From Sulfoacidibacillus thermotolerans (GTDB taxonomy: Bacteria > Bacillota > Bacilli > Alicyclobacillales > SLC66), in contig NZ_MPDK01000009.1 of the NCBI RefSeq assembly GCF_003144315.1, forward strand, positions 1 to 64,000: DNA of 64,000 nucleotides, written 5' to 3'. Below, one piece after another: positions 26,427 through 35,207 of this stretch; the stretch's first letter is position 1, and every line of letters starts with the position of its first letter. A program made the position numbers and the translations under genes. The notes under the pieces were generated by a model. The model was not told the origin of the DNA and did not search any database. It worked only from the letters and a program-made list of their open reading frames with translations.

Positions 26427-28568
26427 TTACTGTATGGGTGCAAACTGAACGACAAGAGGAGAACCTAATTGCACTTTTCGCCCAGGTACTACACTTTGCC
26501 ATACAGCAAAGCCATTTCCTTTGGGCTGCAGTTGCAATCCCACAATCGAGCAAGCATTTACTGCATCTGCCATTGACAACCCTTGTAGATCTGGAACGAC
26601 AACCATGCCAGTCTCATTTGGGGCACTCCCAGCAAGGATCAAAACACGCGATTGCGCAGGGACAATCGTTCCAGCAGCTGGCCACTGTGCAGTGATCACA
26701 GAAACCACTCCTCGTGCAGAGGCCTTTAGATTCGCTTGCTGCAGTACATGTTGTGCAACCGCACTTTCATCACCAAGGACAGAAGGTACTGTCACATACT
26801 GTGTCGTCGGCGATTGACTTTGCGGTTTTGCAGTCGGTTCACCATGAGGTGGGATATTCAAATAATGCAAAGCTTTTTCTAACACAAATTTCGCCGCTGG
26901 CGACGCAACATCATTGCCAAACTGAATCGCATGAAGAGGCTCATTGACTGTTACATAAATTTCAAGCACCGGATGATGTGCAGGTACAAATCCAATAAAT
27001 GATAAATTATATTTATGCGGAATATATCCGCCGTTTGGACTCGGAATCTGCGCAGTCCCTGTCTTACCTGCGACGTTATAACCAGGAATATATGCCATCA
27101 ATTCAGGATCTTGATTCACATCTTGAATCATAACATTTGTGATTTCATTCATAATCGCGGCAGGCGCAACTTGGCGTACAATATGTGGCTTGCGTGCAAA
27201 AATCACACGTCCATCTGGTGCGATGATTTTTTGCACAACATAAGGTGTCATTAAGTAGCCACCATTTGCGACAGCCCCGACTTCTGCAACTTGCTGAATT
27301 GGGGTAACGGCAAGCCCTTGCCCAAACGTCATGGTTGCAAAGTCCACGGGATTCAAATGGTTCGGATCAAATAAAATTGAGTTTCCTTCACCCGGCAGAT
27401 CGATTCCCGTCGGCCGATCCATCCCAAAGAGATGAATATAATGGTAGAGAGTTTGCACTCCTTCCGCTTGACCAATGTGAATAAATCCCGTGTTGCTTGA
27501 GTAGATCATCGCCATTCGGTAGGTAATGCGACCCCAACCCCATAGATTCCAGTCGCGAATTGGCACCCCGTTAACTACATCGACTCCTGACATATAAGTT
27601 TGATCTAGCTGAATTGCACCTGTGGCAAGCGCCCCAGTCAAGGTCACAATTTTAAAAGTAGATCCTGGTTCAAACGGATCTGATATCGCCCAATTGGTAT
27701 CAAGTGTACTTGCGGGATACGCAAAATATCGATTCGGATCAAAGGTAGGCAACGTCGCCATCGCGAGAATCGCACCTGTGTTTGGATCTGCTACGATGAT
27801 GGCTGCATGAGCTGGCGTAAAACGTTTTTCAATCGTCGCAAGGGCCTCTTGCGCATAGTGCTGAATCGCAGGATCAATCGTCAAATACACACTGTCTCCA
27901 TTTTGAACAGGTTTTGTCAGTACTTGATCAAAAGGGAGCGGTTGTCCTAAATCATCTTGCATAAACTGCACCGTTCCAGGAGTCCCAGATAAATAGGAAT
28001 TATACTCTCTTTCAATTCCCCCTGCTCCTGATCCTGTTTGATCAATAAACCCCACGACTTGCGCTGCAAAAGATCCATCTGGATAAACGCGTTCATACGT
28101 TTTATAGGGATTTATATCATTACTTATATTCATTTGATTAAATAACTGTAAAACGCGCTCCTTCGTGGCGAGAGAAACGTGCACAAAATAAGGATAGAGA
28201 CGTAACCATACCACATTTTTTTGCATGAGCGCTTGAAGAACAACAGATTCTGGTGCCCCGACAATTTGGGCGAGTGAGGTTGCAAGTTGCTGCAGCTTTG
28301 CCGTCCCGAGTTGCTGAAGACCAGGTACATATAAATCCAAATCATACGCCGGCATAGAAAACGCGAGACGATCTCCACTCGCATCGTAAATCGTTCCGCG
28401 CATTGGGGTAATTGTCTCTTCTGCAGACCACTGATCTCGTTCGATCTTAGCTAAAAAATGATCTGAAGCTTGTACATAACCAATGCGAACAAGAACGATC
28501 GACAAAAATCCGACTAACCCGATGCGCACTATACCTAAACGAGAAAATCGCAGTCTTTTTGATTTCAA
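26427..28568 (-). CDS. pbpB: Class B PBP for division (PbpB/FtsI)
   Basis: Septal transpeptidase. N-terminal membrane helix (IGLVGFLSIVLVRIGYV), dimerisation domain with MRGTIYDASGDRLA, catalytic motifs EPGSTFK, YSSNTGF and AGKTGTAQ. Two PASTA domains follow a Gln/Ser/Pro linker (VTVPSVLGDESAVAQ and VVVPDLQGLSMADAV). TTG start overlaps the ftsL stop by 4 bases. Two PASTA domains and the place after ftsL match B. subtilis PbpB. 713 residues. Confidence 0.92.
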   Translation of the reverse strand: MKSKRLRFSRLGIVRIGLVGFLSIVLVRIGYVQASDHFLAKIERDQWSAEETITPMRGTIYDASGDRLAFSMPAYDLDLYVPGLQQLGTAKLQQLATSLAQIVGAPESVVLQALMQKNVVWLRLYPYFVHVSLATKERVLQLFNQMNISNDINPYKTYERVYPDGSFAAQVVGFIDQTGSGAGGIEREYNSYLSGTPGTVQFMQDDLGQPLPFDQVLTKPVQNGDSVYLTIDPAIQHYAQEALATIEKRFTPAHAAIIVADPNTGAILAMATLPTFDPNRYFAYPASTLDTNWAISDPFEPGSTFKIVTLTGALATGAIQLDQTYMSGVDVVNGVPIRDWNLWGWGRITYRMAMIYSSNTGFIHIGQAEGVQTLYHYIHLFGMDRPTGIDLPGEGNSILFDPNHLNPVDFATMTFGQGLAVTPIQQVAEVGAVANGGYLMTPYVVQKIIAPDGRVIFARKPHIVRQVAPAAIMNEITNVMIQDVNQDPELMAYIPGYNVAGKTGTAQIPSPNGGYIPHKYNLSFIGFVPAHHPVLEIYVTVNEPLHAIQFGNDVASPAAKFVLEKALHYLNIPPHGEPTAKPQSQSPTTQYVTVPSVLGDESAVAQHVLQQANLKASARGVVSVITAQWPAAGTIVPAQSRVLILAGSAPNETGMVVVPDLQGLSMADAVNACSIVGLQLQPKGNGFAVWQSVVPGRKVQLGSPLVVQFAPIQ

Positions 28569-28957
28569 TGGCTAATCGTCCCTACTTCAACCGGAGTCGC
28601 CGGTTGCATATGTAACACGTGTTCCGCAATGTGCAAGACGCGCGTTGGGGACGCGAGTTCATAGACTGTAGAACGCAAAGCCGCATCACGTGCTACTTCA
28701 TGTGAAAGCGTCACTTTCAAACTCGCTATCTGATAATTCGTCACGATCAAATTCGCATACTGCCCCACCAAAAAAATTGCGATGCCAGCGCAAAAAAACA
28801 AGGATACAATGAGACCTAAGCGATCCCTTGTCTGTGGATGTGCTGCTTGATGGGGCATTTTTATAGATTTTTGTTGCCGCAATGTGTCGTTCATCGTCTG
28901 ATGCGCGACTGTTTTGGGAGAAGGGGCAGTATTACGAATGGGATTCGATGCGATCAT
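28565..28957 (-). CDS. ftsL: Cell division protein FtsL
   Basis: Bitopic protein of 130 residues: polar cytoplasmic N-terminus, one membrane helix (LGLIVSLFFCAGIAIFLVG) and a short leucine-zipper-like extracytoplasmic coil (IASLKVTLSHEVARDAALRS), ending with a RVLHIAEHVL segment. FtsL-like by size, topology and its location between rsmH and pbpB; sequence conservation in this family is low. GAGGAGAG precedes the ATG. Confidence 0.85.
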   Translation of the reverse strand: MIASNPIRNTAPSPKTVAHQTMNDTLRQQKSIKMPHQAAHPQTRDRLGLIVSLFFCAGIAIFLVGQYANLIVTNYQIASLKVTLSHEVARDAALRSTVYELASPTRVLHIAEHVLHMQPATPVEVGTISH

Positions 28958-29011
28958 ACGTTTCTCTCCTCTTCACAGGTGCTTGACGAACCATTTTCAA
29001 CTCATCATCTT

Positions 29012-29962
29012 CTAACTTGGCAAGCGTTCTGCAACGCGCAGTTTCGCCGACCGCGCGCGCGGATTGCGCGCAATCTCCGCTTCTGTCGGCACGACAGCTT
29101 TTTTTGTGATAATACGCAATGTCGCTTGGTGATGGCATACACATTGCGGAAAATGCGGGGGACACACACAGTCTTTAGCGTATTGAGAGAAAAAACGTTT
29201 AACTAAGCGATCTTCGAGAGAATGAAACGTAATAAATCCGACGCGCCCACCAGGTGCTAATAGTTGCGGCACTTTACTTAGCAGTTCCTCTAGCGCTGCC
29301 ATCTCTTCATTCACTGCGATGCGCAATGCCTGAAAGACGCGCTTTGCCGGATGTGGACCTTCCTTACGCGCCGCTGCGGGGATCGCAGCCTTAATGATGG
29401 AAACAAGCTGTTCTGTCGTTACAATCTCCTGAATTTGCCGCTGCGCAACGATAAACTGGGCAATGCGTTTCGCCCACCGCTCTTCGCCATAGTCAAAAAA
29501 TAAATCTGCTAATTCACGTTCTGAGCATGTATTCACCAATTCCCGAGCGGTCAAAGATTGTCTGTGATCCATACGCATATCAAGCGGTGCGTCTTGCTGA
29601 TAAGAAAATCCACGCCACGCATCGTCGAGTTGTGGGGATGAAACGCCAAGATCACAGAGAATCCCTTGAACTTTTGGCATCCCCATTTGCAACAAGTAGT
29701 GATCCATGCGTCGAAAGTTATCGCGTACCAAGACCAAGCGATCCCCATAGTGAGCACGCCATTCATTTGCATATTCAATTGCTTGCTGATCCTGATCAAA
29801 TGCAATCACGCGACCGTTTGGCGCACATGCATCAAGCAAAGCCCGCGTATGGCCCCCTGCACCGAGCGTCCCATCGACGTAAATTCCGTCTGCACTTCTG
29901 CACAGTGCCTCTACTGCTTCGTTTTGCAACACAGTATGATGAACAAAACCCTCACTGGACAA
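29012..29962 (-). CDS. rsmH: 16S rRNA (cytosine-1402-N4)-methyltransferase
   Basis: SAM-dependent enzyme modifying C1402 of 16S rRNA. SAM motif YVDGTLGAGGHTRALL, FDQDQQAIEYA, GILCDLGVSSPQLD, ARGFSYQQDAPLDMRMD and FQALRIAVNEE are all family hallmarks; the end has ITFHSLEDRLVKRFF. AGGAGG abuts an ATG (29971) but is correctly spaced for TTG at 29962, which also gives the expected N-terminus. Second gene of the dcw unit. Confidence 0.94.
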   Translation of the reverse strand: MSSEGFVHHTVLQNEAVEALCRSADGIYVDGTLGAGGHTRALLDACAPNGRVIAFDQDQQAIEYANEWRAHYGDRLVLVRDNFRRMDHYLLQMGMPKVQGILCDLGVSSPQLDDAWRGFSYQQDAPLDMRMDHRQSLTARELVNTCSERELADLFFDYGEERWAKRIAQFIVAQRQIQEIVTTEQLVSIIKAAIPAAARKEGPHPAKRVFQALRIAVNEEMAALEELLSKVPQLLAPGGRVGFITFHSLEDRLVKRFFSQYAKDCVCPPHFPQCVCHHQATLRIITKKAVVPTEAEIARNPRARSAKLRVAERLPS

Positions 29963-29998
29963 AAAATACATCCTCCTCAAATTGCATAGCCTGTAGAT

Positions 29999-30430
29999 TT
30001 AGAGATCTAGATCGACAAGCCCGCTTGCCAGATCACTAAATTGGTCTTCGGCATCTGAGGTATAGGATTTCCATGTCTCAAGATCCCAAATCTCGACGCG
30101 CGCGCCTACTCCGATGACCACACAATCACGAGCAATGTGCGCATAATCACGCAGGTTCATCGGCAATAGCACCCGCCCTTGTTTATCCAATTCAGATTCT
30201 GCCGCACCACTGAAAAAAAAGCGCATAAATTGCCGCGCATCTGCCCTTGATAATGGCATAGCCCGCAACTTCGCTTCTAATGCCTCCCAGTCCTTGCGCG
30301 GATAGACAAACAAACAGTGGTCAAGACCACGGGTGATCACAAAAGAGGTTCCTAATTCTTCGCGGAATTTTGCAGGAATCGTAATGCGCCCTTTGTCATC
30401 TAGCGCATGTTGATATTCGCCCATGAACAC
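29999..30430 (-). CDS. mraZ: Transcriptional regulator MraZ
   Basis: Double AbrB/MazE-like DNA-binding protein that controls the dcw operon. First repeat YQHALDDKGRITIPAKFRE, second FFSGAAESELDKQGRVLLP, each with the conserved DxKGR core. 143 residues. GGGTGA and homology (MFMGEYQH in B. subtilis) favour GTG at 30430 over ATG at 30436. It heads the cluster and is preceded by its likely operator. Confidence 0.95.
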   Translation of the reverse strand: MFMGEYQHALDDKGRITIPAKFREELGTSFVITRGLDHCLFVYPRKDWEALEAKLRAMPLSRADARQFMRFFFSGAAESELDKQGRVLLPMNLRDYAHIARDCVVIGVGARVEIWDLETWKSYTSDAEDQFSDLASGLVDLDL

Positions 30431-30440
30431 GAGCATTCAC

Positions 30441-30512
30441 CCACTTTTCCTGCAGAATTCCCCACTTTAAACCACTTTCCACCACTTATACGGTATAATT
30501 CGCTCCGATCAA
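30441..30512 (-). promoter_or_regulatory. mraZ promoter with MraZ boxes
   Basis: Minus-strand AAGTGG occurs at 30482-30487, 30472-30477, 30462-30467 and 30441-30446, the first three exactly 10 bases apart. MraZ is known to bind tandem GTGG/AAAGTG-type repeats ahead of its own gene. TTGATC (30507-30512) and TATAAG (30485-30490) with a 16-base spacer form a promoter whose -10 overlaps the first box, so binding should repress it. Confidence 0.7.
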
Positions 30513-30513
30513 C

Positions 30514-30552
30514 AAAAATCCTGCCTCCTTTAGCTGGGAGACAGGATTTTTT
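30514..30552 (-). terminator. Terminator after bshC
   Basis: AAAAATCCTG ... CAGGATTTTTT hairpin with inner CTCC/GGAG pairing, T-rich on both strands, between the bshC stop and the mraZ promoter. It separates the bshC unit from the dcw cluster. Confidence 0.8.
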
Positions 30553-30579
30553 ATTTGGATAATATGGTTTATGCACCCA

Positions 30580-32211
30580 TCAGAAACGGATGTACGTCAT
30601 CAAGAGCGGGGAATACTCAAGCTCTAGCAAAGCAGTTATCCATGAGATTCCGTACTTTGAAAATAAAGAAAGCGGCGACAGAATTCGTTCTTGTTCCGAC
30701 AGTGCAGGTCGCAACCAAGAAGACAGAACGGTTGCTAAGTACGCTGTTTCTTTATTTTTTCGTTCAAGAGCTTGCAAACTACGATTTTCAAGATGCCTCA
30801 AACTGCGCGTCATCATTTCTTTTGCGCGTTCCAAGGAGGCGCGTAAAGTCACATCAATCCCTAGAAAATACGCTTCACGATCGAGCAGGGCTTTTCGCAT
30901 CCACTGCTCCATTTCACGCATCACAGTATCAAGTGACGGCGACAAATCGCGAACAAGCGATTCTTTTAGCAAATTGCGCTTTAACCCATCCTCTAGCGTC
31001 ACACCTAAATGTTCGAGTGCCCGAGTCACAGCAGTTGGCAAAGCTGTGACTCGCATACGCAACTGCAAAATGGGAAGATGCCTTCCAGCCTCTGCAAAAA
31101 CTTCTTTTAGCATTCCATGATACGCAATTTCCGCTGGTCCTCCTACATACGCTAAGACCGGCAGTAAAAAATCTTGAACCACGGGGCGGTACAAAACCCC
31201 CGAAGAAAAATCAGAAGGTTGTTCTTGTAAGCGCAGCAACAACTCTTCTTTTGTAAAATATTGTTCCGTATCGCGTAAGACGAACCGATCCGGTTGGAAA
31301 CGATCCACATCAAGCGCATAGCGTCGACCTTTATCGACAATAAACAACAAAGAATGATCAGGATGAAGTTCCACTTGTGGGGCAAACCCGCGTTTTGTGA
31401 GCGCCTCCGCTCCTGATTGCGCGGCACGCATATAACCGTAAGGATTTTTGATCACGCGAGCAAACGCATCTTTAACCAAACGCCTGAATGTAGGATAGAT
31501 TGGATTTAAAAATAGGATTGGCACATCTTTTAAGAATCGCGCCATCAATCGGGCAAACGCATCTCCCATGTTCGTCGCACCCCGATAGGAAAAATCCAGA
31601 TCTTCTAATAGTTGAGATTTATACATTCCTTCAGGAAGTTCTACAGCCAGTTGCGCCAGCAATTTGTCAAGTTCCGTGTCAGAAATCGCATAAAGTCCGA
31701 TGGGAACTCGCCCCACAGGTCGTTCATGTAGACGCACGCGGGCAATTTTTGCATCTTTGTCTACATAATAAGCAGAGGCAACTTCATCAAAATCATGATC
31801 TTCTGCGGCAATCCAAAACACGGGTACCACTGGCCGACACATGACCTCTTCATAGTGCTTCGCTAGCGCAACTGCAGATACCGCTTTGTAGACTGTATAA
31901 AGCGGACCCGAAAAAAGACCTGCTTGTTGACCCGTAACCACCGTCATACAGCGATCATCAGAAAGTTTATCTAGCAACAACTGACTCGCTTCATTGAGCA
32001 AATTCTGCTCCTTTGCATAGTCAGTGAGCGCAGCGACGAGCGCTTTGCGATGCGCGTGATCAAACAGGTGATCGATCGTATGACATCGCCGTTTTACTGC
32101 ATCAGCTTGCTGCGGTGCAAACTCAAATCGATCGCGAATCCGTGGATCGCCCTGCAGATACGCATCCGTGAGCGCATTACCTGTTAACCTCTCCGTTTGC
32201 CAGATCTCCAT
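30580..32211 (-). CDS. bshC: Bacillithiol synthase BshC (putative cysteine-adding enzyme)
   Basis: Last enzyme of bacillithiol synthesis, adding cysteine to GlcN-malate. Family blocks: VVTGQQAGLFSGPLYTVYKA near residue 90, VFWIAAEDHDFDEVAS and VLAYVGGPAEIAYHG. A C-terminal coiled coil (residues about 440-500) is typical. 543 residues, the usual length. In many Bacilli bshC lies next to the dcw cluster, as here. Bacillithiol is the main low-molecular thiol of Bacillales. Confidence 0.93.
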   Translation of the reverse strand: MEIWQTERLTGNALTDAYLQGDPRIRDRFEFAPQQADAVKRRCHTIDHLFDHAHRKALVAALTDYAKEQNLLNEASQLLLDKLSDDRCMTVVTGQQAGLFSGPLYTVYKAVSAVALAKHYEEVMCRPVVPVFWIAAEDHDFDEVASAYYVDKDAKIARVRLHERPVGRVPIGLYAISDTELDKLLAQLAVELPEGMYKSQLLEDLDFSYRGATNMGDAFARLMARFLKDVPILFLNPIYPTFRRLVKDAFARVIKNPYGYMRAAQSGAEALTKRGFAPQVELHPDHSLLFIVDKGRRYALDVDRFQPDRFVLRDTEQYFTKEELLLRLQEQPSDFSSGVLYRPVVQDFLLPVLAYVGGPAEIAYHGMLKEVFAEAGRHLPILQLRMRVTALPTAVTRALEHLGVTLEDGLKRNLLKESLVRDLSPSLDTVMREMEQWMRKALLDREAYFLGIDVTLRASLERAKEMMTRSLRHLENRSLQALERKNKETAYLATVLSSWLRPALSEQERILSPLSLFSKYGISWITALLELEYSPLLMTYIRF

Positions 32212-32262
32212 GGTTTCGCGAACCCCTTTGCATCTCTCTCAAAATTGGTTCTTCTTAAACGC

Positions 32263-33282
32263 TTAGCGATATGCGCGTTCGTAAGACTTCGGAACTTCTA
32301 CTTCATATCCTAAACTCTTGGCAGCAGTATGCGCAAAATGTTTGTCACGCAAAAAACCGCGACCAATCGCGACAGCATCTGCCTGTCCGCTGCGCACAAC
32401 ATATTCAGCTAACTTTGGATCATCTAACATTCCCACCGCAATCACCGGGACCGACACAGCTTGTTTGATCATGTTTGCAAACCCGACTTGATACCCAGGA
32501 TACACTTCTGGTACTAAAGGAACATTGCCCCCCGAACTCACATCAAGAACGGTGATACCATGCCGGATGAATTCCTTACAATAGTCGGTCATTTGCCTTT
32601 CATTGTACCCTTGCGGGTGATACTCTGTCGCAGAAACACGGATCCCAACAGGGATTTTATGTGCTACCGCCTCCACCATAGCATCAATAACTTCTAACAC
32701 GAAGCGCAGTCTCCCCTGCTCATTGCCCCCATACTCATCTGTTCGCTGATTGGAGAGCGGAGAAATAAACTCGTGAAGTAAGTAACCGTGTGCAGCATGT
32801 AATTCAATAAAATCAAACCCTGCGTCCACCGCACGTTGTGCAGCTTTTACAAACGCTTCGCGGATTGCTTTTAATCCCTCTCGATCTAGCGCTTGTGGAA
32901 CTGCATAACGATTGCTAAACGCGATCTCAGACGGTGCGACAATCGGACCTGGAATGTCTGCCTTGCGCCCCGCATGCGCGAGTTGAACTCCGATTTTCGT
33001 CCCCTGCAAGTGTGCAAAATCGACAATTTTACGCAATCCCGACTCATGTTCTGGCGCATACAGCCCGACATCATGAACAGAAATCCGCCCCTGTGCAAGT
33101 ACAGCCGTCGCCTCTATAATCATAAGTGCCGCGCCACCAAGCGCCATCGACCCATAATGAACGAGATGCCAATCTGTAACATTTCCAGTCTCTTGTGCTT
33201 GATATTGACACATTGGAGATACAACCACGCGATTTTTCAATGACAACGAACCGATGCTCCACGGATCAAATAGCCCAGGCAT
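32263..33282 (-). CDS. namA: NADPH dehydrogenase, old yellow enzyme family (NamA/YqjM-like)
   Basis: FMN-dependent ene-reductase that reduces activated double bonds in aldehydes, ketones and nitro compounds. The thermophilic-like/YqjM signature VVSPMCQYQA has the Cys25 and Tyr27 that tune the flavin. The substrate His pair is in FIELHAAHGYLLHEFISPLSN. FMN contacts near the end: AVGMLDD and DAVAIGRGFLRD. 339 residues; AAGGAGG precedes the ATG. Apparently a single-gene unit, with bshC 52 bases downstream. Confidence 0.92.
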   Translation of the reverse strand: MPGLFDPWSIGSLSLKNRVVVSPMCQYQAQETGNVTDWHLVHYGSMALGGAALMIIEATAVLAQGRISVHDVGLYAPEHESGLRKIVDFAHLQGTKIGVQLAHAGRKADIPGPIVAPSEIAFSNRYAVPQALDREGLKAIREAFVKAAQRAVDAGFDFIELHAAHGYLLHEFISPLSNQRTDEYGGNEQGRLRFVLEVIDAMVEAVAHKIPVGIRVSATEYHPQGYNERQMTDYCKEFIRHGITVLDVSSGGNVPLVPEVYPGYQVGFANMIKQAVSVPVIAVGMLDDPKLAEYVVRSGQADAVAIGRGFLRDKHFAHTAAKSLGYEVEVPKSYERAYR

Positions 33283-33366
33283 CTATACGCCTCCTTGCTC
33301 GACCAATCTAAATTCCTTCATAAACTATAGACGTTTCACTTAATAAAGTAAAGTTAATAACATCAA

Positions 33367-33630
33367 TCAAGCATGTCGCTTGTGCTCTCGCACAATCTCC
33401 ATAGCCCGCGCAAGCTCCTGCATCACGTCAACTGCAGCTTGATCTTCCAACATTTTTGCTTTGATATATACCTCCCCTGCCGGACTTGCGCTATATTGCG
33501 GCGGCAAGTGATTCAACGCGATTGCCAAAATATCATTTTGACAGCGCTCGCAGGTACATCCATCGTAACCGCGTTCAATGAGGTTTTGCAAAGCACGGCG
33601 CGCAACATTTTCCATCACATTCGTCAACAT
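33367..33630 (-). CDS. ComFB-like (late competence) protein
   Basis: 87-residue protein with the ComFB signature: NVMENVARRALQNLI, then a Cys cluster DGCTCERCQNDILAIALNHLPPQY and GEVYIKAKMLEDQ. Members bind zinc through these cysteines; some cyanobacterial homologues bind cyclic dinucleotides. No comFA or comFC is nearby. GGGGAG supports ATG 33630 rather than the longer frame from 33705. Confidence 0.85.
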   Translation of the reverse strand: MLTNVMENVARRALQNLIERGYDGCTCERCQNDILAIALNHLPPQYSASPAGEVYIKAKMLEDQAAVDVMQELARAMEIVREHKRHA

Positions 33631-33733
33631 ACACTCTCCCCATTTCGGTTGATTTAGGTAACCGAAGGCAATTTCACAGTACCACAAACAGGTAAAATTG
33701 AGCAACTACCACATTTCTATTTGCCGCAGTGAT

Positions 33734-33763
33734 TTGTAGATTTACCAGAATCGGACATACTAT
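33734..33763 (+). promoter_or_regulatory. Possible promoter of the pseudo-P1B-ATPase gene
   Basis: TTGTAG (33734-33739) and TACTAT (33758-33763) are 18 bases apart. The overlapping CATACTA (33756-33762) fits the -10 consensus of forespore SigmaF/SigmaG promoters, but the -35 fit is poor, so the sigma class is open. Confidence 0.35.
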
Positions 33764-33784
33764 CGGGGTGAGGGGGGATCTTGC

Positions 33785-35131
33785 GTGCAAGATGTACATT
33801 GTCTGCGACGCATGCGGATTCGCGTGCGTGGACTAGAAATTGAACAGACGAGAAAGCTCTATCAATCGTTACTACTTATGATCGATGGTGTCGTTTCAAT
33901 CAAAGTCAATTCACTTTCTGGCCGAATGCTGATCATTTATGACGATCGAAAAATTACCAGTTGGCAATTAACCGCGCTCGCAGGTCGTTTAGAAAGTTCA
34001 CCTCATTCCTTATTGTCGGCGAGTCATTATGCACTTCGCAAGCATCAAATGTATTTGATCATTCCACTCGCATTACTTGTGGGACTTCTTGTGAAACGAC
34101 TTATTTCCGGAAAACCAAAGTTTGCTGACAATTTGGTCGCCTATGAATTAGCGACACTCGTCGCAGTTTTTACTGGCTATCCCCAATTGCGTAGATACGT
34201 CAAACGTTTTGCAGACAAAATCGGCACTAGTGATCACTTGTTATTAAGTTCCGCCGCTTTATTTGTCGCTGTGATCCGCGAGTCCTTTCTTGTCATTACC
34301 GCGCTGTATTTGCTAACTTATAATTCCTATCGCAAACGCAATAACACCTTGGTTGCTGCGGCAAAGGCGGGGGAAGTGGTCGCACTCATTGACAGCGAAA
34401 ACCGCGAACCAAAAAATGTACAACAATACGCGGAGATCGTTTCCAAACTGGGGCTTTTACTCGCGCTCAGTTCCCTTTTGATCACGCGCGACCCTTTATT
34501 ATTTAGTACGCTGCTTGTAGCTTTCAACCCGCGTCCCGCCGTAGTAAGCGCGCGTTATGGTCTGAATCACGCGGAAATTTTAACACATGAAGACTGTCGC
34601 TATATTCCCATGCATACCGGAATGGATTTGTATGAATTATTAGACGCCCGGGAAATTGTAATCTTATCTACAAATGACGCCAAAAATCCGCCAAAAATCT
34701 TTCCCCCTTTGGCAGAGTTCGCAAAAATGCATCACATTTCGTCGATTTACACCCTTTCGGTCTCTGAATTTACGGAACCGATTCCTGACGTGAGGGAGCG
34801 CGAACGACATGCAAACCGTCCGATTGAAAAAATCGTATTACTATCGGAAGAAGTCATTTACCCAGCTGTCCATCAAAGACAAGATCATTTGATTTACTTG
34901 CGCCAAAGTCAACAAGCCTTGCTAGAGACTCTGCGCCTTAGTGCGCGTTTGCGAGACAACATCACGCGTAACTTGATCTATACAAGTGTCGTTAGTCTCA
35001 CGCTCACCGCACTCTCCTTGGGACGTGTTCACCCAAATAAAATCAACTTGCTAGCAGATGGATACACCATTGCAAGTCTTGGCTTGGCTGAAAGCAGTAA
35101 ACTGAGCCCAATCGCCACAAATCACCACTAA
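33785..35131 (+). CDS. HMA2-domain, P1B-ATPase-like membrane protein lacking catalytic motifs
   Basis: Residues about 9-70 form a ferredoxin-like heavy-metal-associated domain (RMRIRVRGL...GVVSIKVNSLSGRMLIIYD) without the CxxC metal site. Hydrophobic pairs at about 88-135, 150-180, 220-247 and 396-435 copy the eight-helix plan of P1B-ATPases. Where those pumps have CPC there is NPRP (248-251), and where the phosphorylated DKTGT follows VVLD here IVILSTNDA (291-299) stands. The TGE actuator loop and a recognisable nucleotide domain are missing. About 448 residues against roughly 700 for a working pump. No frameshift or stop is visible, so it looks like a maintained pseudo-enzyme. GTG start after GAGGGGGGA. 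Confidence 0.75.
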   Translation: MQDVHCLRRMRIRVRGLEIEQTRKLYQSLLLMIDGVVSIKVNSLSGRMLIIYDDRKITSWQLTALAGRLESSPHSLLSASHYALRKHQMYLIIPLALLVGLLVKRLISGKPKFADNLVAYELATLVAVFTGYPQLRRYVKRFADKIGTSDHLLLSSAALFVAVIRESFLVITALYLLTYNSYRKRNNTLVAAAKAGEVVALIDSENREPKNVQQYAEIVSKLGLLLALSSLLITRDPLLFSTLLVAFNPRPAVVSARYGLNHAEILTHEDCRYIPMHTGMDLYELLDAREIVILSTNDAKNPPKIFPPLAEFAKMHHISSIYTLSVSEFTEPIPDVRERERHANRPIEKIVLLSEEVIYPAVHQRQDHLIYLRQSQQALLETLRLSARLRDNITRNLIYTSVVSLTLTALSLGRVHPNKINLLADGYTIASLGLAESSKLSPIATNHH

Positions 35132-35160
35132 GAGCGGATTGCGTAAGAACTCATAAATAG

Positions 35161-35190
35161 TGAGGCGCAAGGAAGACTCCCTGCGCCTCA
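35161..35190. terminator. Bidirectional terminator
   Basis: Perfect 9-bp stem TGAGGCGCA / TGCGCCTCA with a 12-base loop, between the convergent ends of the pseudo-ATPase gene and the 226-residue protein gene. No strong T-tract. Confidence 0.62.
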
Positions 35191-35207
35191 GTATTGCTCC
35201 TGCTATG

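Noticed and set aside
33367-33705. Longer 112-residue form of the ComFB-like protein
   Set aside because: The first 25 residues are hydrophobic and unlike the family, and GGGGAG is spaced for the ATG at 33630.
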